Source of the DNA: Comamonas koreensis
GTDB lineage: Bacteria; Pseudomonadota; Gammaproteobacteria; Burkholderiales; Burkholderiaceae_C
NCBI RefSeq assembly: GCF_014076495.1
Contig: NZ_CP043575.1
Span: 124,001-188,000, forward strand
DNA length: 64,000 nucleotides
Direction of reading: 5' to 3'
The notes below the pieces were generated by a model that searched no databases, was not told where the DNA came from, and saw nothing but the letters and a program-made list of their open reading frames with translations. Numbering within the stretch: the stretch's first letter is position 1; each line of letters begins with the position of its first letter. The position numbers and the translations under genes were made by a program. Below are positions 10,035-16,648 of this stretch, piece by piece.

Positions 10035-10319
10035 CTATCCGCAGCAAGATGTCTTTGCTGAAGTTGAGCCGCAGCATTTCGTCTGCGGCTTCTCAGCGTT
10101 AGCCTCCTCGGCTGTGGCTAACGCCAATAATTCTGGAGCGTATCCAGCGGTCTGAATAGCCAACATGTAGTCGGTGTCGCTCAGATCGCCGGAGACGTGC
10201 ACTGTTTTATCCTGAGGATTCACTCCGATCTTTGCGGCATCATCTATCGCCAAAATGGAGCGCTGGATCCGCGCGGCACAGACACCACATTTCATGTCAT
10301 TGATGCGAAAAATAGCCAT
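10035..10319 (-). CDS. Small HMA-domain metallochaperone with a Cys-rich tail
   Basis: A 94-residue protein with one heavy-metal-associated (HMA) domain. The metal site is MKCGVC near residues 9-14, and the fold pattern (IFRINDM, AARIQRSILAIDDAAKIGVN, AGYAPELL) fits CopZ/Atx1-like copper chaperones. It ends in a Cys-rich tail with two CCG motifs (TKCCGS, SCCG), unusual for CopZ and possibly an extra metal-binding site. It converges on copS, with 13 bp between their ends. It has its own promoter, which shares the MerR-type core with the copper ATPase gene, so the two are probably co-regulated. Confidence 0.8.
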   Translation of the reverse strand: MAIFRINDMKCGVCAARIQRSILAIDDAAKIGVNPQDKTVHVSGDLSDTDYMLAIQTAGYAPELLALATAEEANAEKPQTKCCGSTSAKTSCCG

Positions 10320-10347
10320 TACGTACTCCTTTAAAGCTTGTGGCTAA

Positions 10348-10378
10348 AGTTTCATTCTTCACATGATGTGAATGTCAA
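10348..10378 (-). promoter_or_regulatory. MerR-type promoter candidate of the HMA chaperone gene
   Basis: On the minus strand, TTGACA (10373-10378) is followed directly by TTCACATCATGTGAA, a dyad with 7-bp arms around one base, inside a 19-bp spacer. The -10 position at 10348-10353 (GAAACT) is weak, which fits an activator-dependent promoter. The first 13 bases from the -35 box are identical to the promoter at 2985-3015. Confidence 0.5.
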
Positions 10379-10468
10379 GCATCTGTCTGCACAAGCACTG
10401 GAGCACGCTGTGTACGTCAAGTACGTTGGCCTTCACTTTTCGCTTTGGCATTATTGGTGTGCAGATTT

Positions 10469-10487
10469 GGGGCGTTGTTGCATAAAT
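10469..10487 (+). repeat. Left terminal inverted repeat of the IS5-family element
   Basis: GGGGCGTTGTTGCATAAAT, the exact reverse complement of 13995-14013. Confidence 0.9.
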
Positions 10488-10516
10488 GCCGGTCGCAGGT
10501 GAGGTAGGCTCGAGAG

Positions 10517-11158
10517 ATGAGTGAGACGAGCTGGGGTCGGGTTAAGTACCGCACAACGAACTGGAAGGCGTACAACGCAGCGTTGAAAGCGCGGGGAGAC
10601 CTGACCATATGGCTGGATAAGGACATGCAGTGGCTGGCCCAGCCCAGGGGCAAGCGTGGTCGTTGCCAGAAGTTCTCAGATGCGGCCATCCAGTTTTGCC
10701 TGACCATCAAGGGCTTGTTTGGGCAGCCCTTGCGCCAGACGCTGGGCCTGGTGCAGTCGCTATTGCGTATGGCAGGCCTGCCTTGACCAGTGCCCTACTA
10801 CAGCACTGTGTGTCGCAGACAAAAGAGCTTGGAGGTGCAGGTGCGCTACCGAGCAAGCGACAAAGGCTTGCACCTGCTGGCTGACTCCACGGGCATCAAG
10901 TTCTTGGGCGAAGGTGAGTGGAAGACTAAAAAGCACGGCGCAGAGCGCCGCCGCCAGTGGCGCAAGGTGCATCTGGGTATTGATGCCCAGACACTGCAGA
11001 TTCGGGCTATCGCAGTCACAACCAATGAAGTAGGTGACTCGCCCATGGCCGCTGTCGTACTGGGCCAGATCCCCAGCCATGAACAGGTAGCTAGCTTCAC
11101 TGGTGATGGGGCCTATGACACCAAGGATGTGCATGAGGCCTGCTACCTGCGGGGAGCC
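10517..11158 (+). pseudogene. IS903-group transposase, 5' part: nonsense mutation, then split by an IS21 element
   Basis: The frame starting MSETSWGRVKYRTTNW runs to residue 89 (AGLP), where a TGA at 10784-10786 replaces the expected Trp codon. The same frame then continues without shift (PVPYYSTVCRRQKSLEV...) through ADSTGIKF (first catalytic Asp) and FTGDGAYDTKDV (second Asp) until the IS21 insertion after CYLRGA. The remaining part resumes at 13660. Resemblance to the IS903 transposase is clear (GEGEWK.KKHGAERRRQWRK). Two independent lesions make this copy non-functional unless the TGA is read through. Confidence 0.9.
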
Positions 11159-11231
11159 TGTTGATTTCCATGCAAACCTGACCCACCATTTCCATCCAAT
11201 CTTGACCCACTCTGATTCGTGAGTTGTTGGC

Positions 11232-12059
11232 TCACGATGAGGCTAGAGTTCTGCTGGTCCTCTCCTTCTTCACGGTAGTTGGTGGTTGCTGTGCGGAGCT
11301 GTTCTTGAAGCGAAAGCTATCATTGCCAGTCTCCAGAATATGACAGTGATGCGTGAGCCGGTCCAGCAAAGCCGTAGTCATCTTTGCATCTCCGAATACG
11401 CTGCCCCATTCACTGAAACTCAAGTTGGTGGTGATCACCACGCTAGTGCGTTCGTAGAGTTTGGACAATAGGTGGAACAGCAATGCCCCACCAGATGCGC
11501 TAAAGGGTAGATAGCCCAGCTCGTCCAAGATGACCAAGTCTGTATACGACAACCTGGTTGCAAGGTGCCCAGCCTTGCCCTGAGCCTTCTCTTCCTCCAA
11601 CACATTCACCAGCTCGACCGTCGAGAAAAAGCGTACCCGCCGATGGTGATGCTCAATGGCCTGAACACCGAGCGCTGTGGCAATGTGGGTCTTGCCTGTT
11701 CCTGGTCCTCCGACCAGAACCACATTGTTGGCATCCTCCAGAAATTCGCATCGATGCAACTGACGCACCAGCGCTTCATTTACTTCGCTGTGGCGAAACT
11801 CAAAGCCAGCCAGATCCCGATACGCAGGGAATCGGGCTGCTTTGAGTTGATATGCTACTGCGCGTACCACTCTCTCTGCTGTCTCTGCTTTAAGCAATTG
11901 GGACAGGATAGGTTGAGCGGCTTCAAACGCAGGAGCGCCTTGTTCGGCTAGCTCACTGACGGCCTGGGCCATGCCGTGCATCTTGAGCTCGCGCAGCATG
12001 ATCACTATGGAGGCGATGGCTGGGTCATGACGCATGGCGTACCTCTCTGAGTTGGTCAT
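11232..12059 (-). CDS. istB: IS21-family helper ATPase IstB
   Basis: An AAA+ ATPase of about 267-275 residues that assists IstA in transposition. It has the Walker A motif [11 protein letters not shown] and Walker [13 protein letters not shown], with the sensor region [17 protein letters not shown]; all are standard for IstB. The start may be at 12059 or at an internal ATG at 12035 ([14 protein letters not shown]). Either way the gene overlaps the end of istA (12025), the usual istAB arrangement that couples the two proteins. Confidence 0.95.
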   Translation of the reverse strand: MTNSERYAMRHDPAIASIVIMLRELKMHGMAQAVSELAEQGAPAFEAAQPILSQLLKAETAERVVRAVAYQLKAARFPAYRDLAGFEFRHSEVNEALVRQLHRCEFLEDANNVVLVGGPGTGKTHIATALGVQAIEHHHRRVRFFSTVELVNVLEEEKAQGKAGHLATRLSYTDLVILDELGYLPFSASGGALLFHLLSKLYERTSVVITTNLSFSEWGSVFGDAKMTTALLDRLTHHCHILETGNDSFRFKNSSAQQPPTTVKKERTSRTLASS

Positions 12060-13575
12060 AGCGGCGCACGTTGGCCTGGGGCTCTACCGACAACTGAAGT
12101 GCTTGTGGAGATGTGACAGGCGCTGGAGCGGTGGTTCCATCGAGCAACCGGTGCAGCACATTCAGTACATGGAGCTTGCTGGGCACACCCGCTTCCAAGG
12201 CCAGCTCCACTGCGGCAAGCACCGCTTGTTCATCGTGGTGTAGAACCAAAGCTAGGATCTCCACCATCTCTCGGTCACCGCCAGGGTGCTTAAGCAAAAT
12301 AGATTGCAGCCGCTTGAAAGCAGCGGGTAGCTCTACGAACGGAGCTCCATTGCGCAATGCGCCTGGCTTGCGCTGCAGCACAGCCAGATAGTGGTGCCAG
12401 TCGTAGATGGTTTGGCCAGAGCCATCGTGGCGGCGATCAATGATGCGCTGGTGCTCACAGACTATCTGACCTTCGGCAGCAACTACTAGACGATCTGCAT
12501 AGACGCGCAGACTCACAGGCCGATTGGCATACGGCGCAGGAACGCTGTAGCGGTTGCGTTCAAAGTGAATCAGGCAGGTGGGCGAGACGCGCTTGGTGTG
12601 CTCCACAAATCCATCGAATGGCCGTGGAGCAGGCATCAATGAAGTTTGCTCTTGGGCCCAAACATCGGCAATGCTGCCTGGTAGTTTGCCGTGCTCAATC
12701 TCTCGCCATAGCGCAAGGCAGCGCTCTTGAAGCCACGTGTTGAGTGCAGGTAGATTCGCAAGAGGTGGAACAATCTGCCATAGGCGGTGGCGGGCGTCTC
12801 GTACGTTCTTCTCCACCTGGCCCTTCTCCCAGCCCGAAGCAGGATTGCAGAACTCAGCCTCAAACAGGAAGTGGCTGACCATTGCAGCAAAGCGTGCGTT
12901 AACGTCCCGCTCCTTACCGCGTCCGACACGATCCACTGCGGTGCGCATGTTGTCGTAGATGCCCCTGCGAGGCACTCCGCCCAGAACAGCGAAGGCATGG
13001 TTATGCGCATCGAACAGCATCTCGTGCGTTTGCAGAGGATAGGCTCGCACGTAAAACGCACGGCTGTGGCTGAGCTTAAAGTGCGCCACCTGCAGCTTTG
13101 TGCGCACGCCGCCAAGCACAGCCCAGTCCTCACTCCAGTCAAACTGGAAGGCCTCACCAGGCCCGAAGACAAGGGGAACGAAGGTGCCTCTACCTGTAGT
13201 TTGCTGCGCCAGAACGTGCTGTTTATGCCAAACGCGAGCAAAAGCAGCCACGCGGTTGTAGGAGCCCTGATAGCCCAAAGACTGCAGGTCCAGATGCATT
13301 TGCTTGATCGTGCGGCGCTGCTTGCGAGAGCGTGTCGCCTCAGTCTTGAGCCAAGCAGAGAGCTTGGCCGTGAACGGATCAAGCTTGGAAGAGCTGACCC
13401 GCTTGGCATAACTGGGCTCAGCTACGTCTGATCGCAGGTACTTGCGGATGGTATTGCGAGACAGGCCGGTTCGGCGAGAGATCTCGCGGATGGACAACTG
13501 CTCACGCAATGCCCAGCGGCGGATGACACTTAGGATTGCCACGTCTATCACTCCTGGTCTCCTGCTGCTCAACAT
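12025..13575 (-). CDS. istA: IS21-family transposase IstA
   Basis: A 516-residue transposase of normal length. The N-terminus has a helix-turn-helix ([23 protein letters not shown]) and the core is an rve/DDE integrase domain. The candidate catalytic residues are Asp in FQFDWSEDW, Asp in [10 protein letters not shown] and Glu in [11 protein letters not shown]. It is read with istB from a promoter near the 13,600 end of the element. The frame is intact. Confidence 0.95.
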   Translation of the reverse strand: MLSSRRPGVIDVAILSVIRRWALREQLSIREISRRTGLSRNTIRKYLRSDVAEPSYAKRVSSSKLDPFTAKLSAWLKTEATRSRKQRRTIKQMHLDLQSLGYQGSYNRVAAFARVWHKQHVLAQQTTGRGTFVPLVFGPGEAFQFDWSEDWAVLGGVRTKLQVAHFKLSHSRAFYVRAYPLQTHEMLFDAHNHAFAVLGGVPRRGIYDNMRTAVDRVGRGKERDVNARFAAMVSHFLFEAEFCNPASGWEKGQVEKNVRDARHRLWQIVPPLANLPALNTWLQERCLALWREIEHGKLPGSIADVWAQEQTSLMPAPRPFDGFVEHTKRVSPTCLIHFERNRYSVPAPYANRPVSLRVYADRLVVAAEGQIVCEHQRIIDRRHDGSGQTIYDWHHYLAVLQRKPGALRNGAPFVELPAAFKRLQSILLKHPGGDREMVEILALVLHHDEQAVLAAVELALEAGVPSKLHVLNVLHRLLDGTTAPAPVTSPQALQLSVEPQANVRRYDQLREVRHAS

Positions 13576-13659
13576 AGCTGCAGGCTAGGGTTAGTGCGTG
13601 GGTCAGAATTAGATGGAAATCCTGGGGGTTAGTGGGTCACTTCTGTGTGGAAATCAACA

Positions 13660-13957
13660 GGGAGCCATTCCAATCATCCCGCCACGCAAGGGGGCGAAGC
13701 TACGCAAGGGGCTGGCATTTGCTCACCGCAATGAAGCGGTCAAGGCGTGTAGGCAGTTGGGGCGGGCTATCTGGAAACGCTGGAGCGGCTACCACCGAAG
13801 GTCTCTGGTGGAGACCAAGATGAATTGCTTCAAGCGCCTGGGCGAGAAGGTGATGGCCAGGACGTTTGAACGCCAGGTGGCCGAGCTCAACATTCGCGCT
13901 TCAATCCTCAATCAATTTACCGCTCTGGGCACGCCCCAGACGGTCGCTGCTGCGTAA
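13660..13957 (+). pseudogene. IS903-group transposase, 3' part separated by the IS21 insertion
   Basis: This continues the interrupted frame from the target duplication (GAIPIIPPRKGAKLRKG...) to the TAA at 13955-13957, and carries the third catalytic residue in SLVETKMNCFKRL. Joined across the insertion, the reading frame is exact, which proves the insertion split a single gene. It is closely similar to the fragment at 3-245. Confidence 0.9.
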
Positions 13958-13994
13958 ATCCGTCTGAGGTTTGGGGTAGCTCGGCCTCAGGGTG

Positions 13995-14013
13995 ATTTAT
14001 GCAACAACGCCCC
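13995..14013 (-). repeat. Right terminal inverted repeat of the IS5-family element
   Basis: ATTTATGCAACAACGCCCC, the perfect complement of the left end. It ends only 4 bp from the stop codon of the neighbouring ATPase gene (14018-14020), so the IS sits right at the 3' end of that gene without removing it. Confidence 0.9.
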
Positions 14014-14017
14014 GCAG

Positions 14018-16186
14018 CTAGACCAAGCCGACAACTTCTGCGTGAAGTCGGCGGAGGTGTTGGTCGGACATGTCCAAGATAGGCTCGTACATGAACGAGT
14101 TCAGATGAATGTTCTCCGGCGTCATGAGCAGGACACGCTGGATAACGCCAACATTGGCTAGCTCCGCAGGGAAGTCGGTTCGGTAGCGCTTGAGGAGCGC
14201 GGGAGTCTGATTGGCGGTAATACCGGCCAGCCAAACCGCGTCGTTGATTCTGGCGGCCATGAACCGCTCAGCCTGCAGGCGGGTAGCGATCGCCAACACG
14301 ACCTTGTTCTCGAAATTGATGCCGTCCGGTGCCTGCAGACAGGTAGCGACCTCTGCGGCAAGAAGATCAACGACACGGGCCGCGGGGTTACCCGACTGTC
14401 CGGCGGCGCCAAACAGTCTGGCATAGATGCCATCAAGATCTGCAACGGTGATCTGATCCGTGCTGACTTTCCAGTGAAGCAACGAAGTGAGGAGCAGGTA
14501 ATCGGGGTCGGCCTCGCCTTTCGTGTACTCGATGAGGTTGCGCATGAAGGGCACGCAGCAGATCTTCTTGCGGTTGTCGGCAAAGAACGCTGGTTTCCAG
14601 GCATTGATAAAGACGTTGCGTACGCCCTGAGCCGCCTCGAGCGTAACGCCGGCAGTCGTCTTTGACACCATGAAGCAGTTCTTCCGTTGAACGAGGCGAC
14701 GGCTCTCGATGGTCCTGTAGAAATCGAAGTTGTGGGTCAGGATGAGCAGCTTGAAGTGCCGATCCTCAGCCAAGTCGGAGAGATACTGAACGATGGCGTA
14801 CTTGTTCTTGTAGTCAAAGGAGTCCGCGATGTCGTCTACAACAAGAAGTGTCTGCTGGCCAGCCGCACGACGCACCTCTATGTCGAACAGCATGTTCAGG
14901 ACGTGGAACGCTCTCTTCTCGCCGGTGCTGAGTGTTTGCAGCAGGGCGTCCCGCTCGACTGGCGCATGGTCGTTGCCATCCTTGAATACGAAGCCCAGGC
15001 GCGGTGCCATCTCCTTACCCAGCACCACCTGGATCTTGTTGGCCACTTCAAGATGGAAAGGAACGATGAAGCGGTTGTTGAACATGTCAATGACGTCTTG
15101 CCATTGCGTGTGTTCCTGGCCGGCTTGCGCTTCGATCTCGGCTGACCGCACGGCAGCTTGTTCGATCTTGATTATCAGGTCTACGTACAGAGCGTGGTTC
15201 GCCTTAAGGTACGACATCCAGAGCTTCTTGTTGAAGGCAGCTAGGTCGGCGAGCTCTGGCAGCAGATCTTCGTGCCCTTGCAAGTACGACTCGAACTCGC
15301 GGAGCTGAGCGTTCTTCTGTATCTGCTTCTCGAGCTCCTCATACTTCTGGCGCAGCGCGGCGTCCTCAGAAATCTTGGCGCGCTCGGCATCAACAAGGGC
15401 TTGGAGCTCGGCCTCAGAGTTGATCTCCTTTTTTTCTTCGCCGTTGAGGTTCACAGAATGCTTGGCCTTGAAGAAGCCGCTGACCTTCAACTCTTTGGCC
15501 ACGTTGGTGGCCGCGTAGTAGTTGAAACCGCCTTTCTTGAAGTACTTAGAAGCCGCTAGCAGTTCGTTGTACTTCTTCGTGTAGTCATTGATAGCCGTGC
15601 GGAAATCACCTTGTGCTAGGAACGCGACGACCCGTTCGTCGTTCAGTACGTCGTACGAAACGTTCTTGAATACGGGCTCCCAGTCTTTGGCTAATTCCTC
15701 TTTCAAGCTGGAAAGCGTCGCATCGAAATCCCCGTCGGTAGGTGCGAACGCCGACAAGATCTCGCGCTCAATCGGTCGTTTGGTTTTTGCGGTGGCCTTG
15801 ACTGCGGTTATCAGGGCAGCCCGCGCAGCAGTGACACCCGCGTGCAACGCTTCGTATTCCTGCCGGAGCTCGGCATTTACCAGGAGGGTCGCAGTGGCGT
15901 TTCCTTTGCTGGAAAATTCCTCGTAAGGCCTTAGCACGAGCACATTGGCGGCACCAATGTCGGCACTGTTCTCATCCTGGACCACACGCACAGTGGCGCG
16001 GTTCGGGAAAATTCGGTCCCGAGATGCGTTGCCATCGGCGATGTCCTGGAAGGTGCTGGCCAGCGAACTCTTCATCGAACCGTTGGGCGCGTAGATGGCG
16101 ACCGCAGCACTTTTATCGAAGTTCAGCACAACGTCAAGTTTGCGGATTCCATAGCAGTGCTCCAATTGGAGCTTCAACTTATCCAT
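14018..16186 (-). CDS. SMC/RecF-like AAA ATPase with atypical P-loop, candidate defence protein
   Basis: A 722-residue protein with an ABC/SMC-type ATPase split by a long central helical/coiled-coil region. The Walker A near residues 31-41 reads YAPNGSMKSSL, where canonical P-loops have Gly before Lys. Predicted coiled coil lies around residues 240-360 (Glu/Lys/Ala-rich, EELEKQIQKNAQLREFESYL). The ABC signature is TLSTGEKRAFHVLNMLF, Walker B TLLVVDDIADSFDYKNK, and the switch His ILTHNFDFYRTI. A C-terminal helical domain of some 200 residues follows with no motif I recognise. The overall plan resembles AAA_13-type ATPases such as PrrC/RloC, but there is no visible anticodon-nuclease motif. The start is preceded by GAGGGAGA. 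Function is unknown; its neighbour encodes a nuclease. Confidence 0.75.
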   Translation of the reverse strand: MDKLKLQLEHCYGIRKLDVVLNFDKSAAVAIYAPNGSMKSSLASTFQDIADGNASRDRIFPNRATVRVVQDENSADIGAANVLVLRPYEEFSSKGNATATLLVNAELRQEYEALHAGVTAARAALITAVKATAKTKRPIEREILSAFAPTDGDFDATLSSLKEELAKDWEPVFKNVSYDVLNDERVVAFLAQGDFRTAINDYTKKYNELLAASKYFKKGGFNYYAATNVAKELKVSGFFKAKHSVNLNGEEKKEINSEAELQALVDAERAKISEDAALRQKYEELEKQIQKNAQLREFESYLQGHEDLLPELADLAAFNKKLWMSYLKANHALYVDLIIKIEQAAVRSAEIEAQAGQEHTQWQDVIDMFNNRFIVPFHLEVANKIQVVLGKEMAPRLGFVFKDGNDHAPVERDALLQTLSTGEKRAFHVLNMLFDIEVRRAAGQQTLLVVDDIADSFDYKNKYAIVQYLSDLAEDRHFKLLILTHNFDFYRTIESRRLVQRKNCFMVSKTTAGVTLEAAQGVRNVFINAWKPAFFADNRKKICCVPFMRNLIEYTKGEADPDYLLLTSLLHWKVSTDQITVADLDGIYARLFGAAGQSGNPAARVVDLLAAEVATCLQAPDGINFENKVVLAIATRLQAERFMAARINDAVWLAGITANQTPALLKRYRTDFPAELANVGVIQRVLLMTPENIHLNSFMYEPILDMSDQHLRRLHAEVVGLV

Positions 16187-16648
16187 GTTCTCTCCCTCGT
16201 TGTGGTTCTAACGTACAGCATTCCCACCGCTATTCCAATTCGTACTTCACCGGAAGCGAGGCCGCGAGACCGATTAGTCGAGGCCTCGAAGGCAATGGTC
16301 AACTGGGTTCGACATGAGCCTGGAGAGGTAAACGGGATCGGCCGTTCATGCTGGCACATGCCTGTACCGCGATCAAGTGACGGGTGGTGGATACGAAGCC
16401 GCCGGCAGGTGCCCGCGGCCATCAATGACCGGTTCCCGTGCATGCTGCCGGTCAGGCGTTGGCCTGAGAATGACTCAGATCAGCCTGAACCAGACTTCAG
16501 CCTACAAGGTTGAGTTCACAAGTGATTGTGGCCAACGCCTGGCAAAGCTCGAACGGCAGTGATCAGCTACAAAGCTGTCATCTCCACATGCATAAGGATC
16601 AGGCGTCTTTGACTCAGTCGGGCCGACTCAGCTGCGCACAATACATCT
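16187..16648. other. 462-bp gap between the ATPase and nuclease genes with a long-range inverted repeat
   Basis: No convincing coding sequence is present; an 89-codon minus-strand frame here is Arg/Thr-rich with no domain or clear ribosome binding site. A perfect 12-bp inverted repeat, CAGGCGTTGGCC at 16453-16464 and its complement at 16530-16541, encloses 65 bp and could form a stem in RNA from either strand. The gap probably holds the promoter of the ATPase gene. Confidence 0.5.

Larger units (their letters stand above)
11159..13659 (-). mobile_element. Complete IS21-family element inserted in the IS5 transposase gene
   Basis: About 2,501 bp with 12-bp terminal inverted repeats (TGTTGATTTCCA at 11159-11170; its complement at 13648-13659). 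It is flanked by a 7-bp target duplication GGGAGCC at 11152-11158 and 13660-13666. It encodes istA and istB on the minus strand. Multiple subterminal repeats typical of IS21 are visible at both ends: GACCCAC and TTTCCATC motifs on the left, GTGGGTCA and GATGGAAAT motifs on the right. The intact ends, target duplication and open genes suggest a recent, potentially active copy. Confidence 0.94.
10469..14013 (+). mobile_element. IS5-family (IS903 group) element interrupted by an IS21-family element
   Basis: Bounded by perfect 19-bp inverted repeats at 10469-10487 (GGGGCGTTGTTGCATAAAT) and 13995-14013. Removing the IS21 insertion and one copy of its target duplication leaves about 1,037 bp, the normal size for this group. 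The flanking nine bases (10460-10468 and 14014-14022) do not match, so no target duplication survives. That suggests an IS-mediated rearrangement after insertion. Its transposase is doubly inactivated. Confidence 0.93.

Noticed and set aside
14018..16186. Assignment of the ATPase as PrrC/RloC anticodon nuclease
   Set aside because: The ATPase layout is similar, but no zinc-hook CxxC in the coiled coil and no C-terminal anticodon-nuclease motif is visible.
16174..16443. 89-codon minus-strand frame in the gap between the ATPase and nuclease genes
   Set aside because: Composition is typical of random GC-rich sequence, it overlaps the ATPase start, and it has no recognisable motif.
16453..16541. 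Integron attC site in the nuclease-ATPase gap
   Set aside because: The 12-bp arms do not satisfy the RYYYAAC/GTTRRRY core pattern and no integron integrase or cassette array is present.
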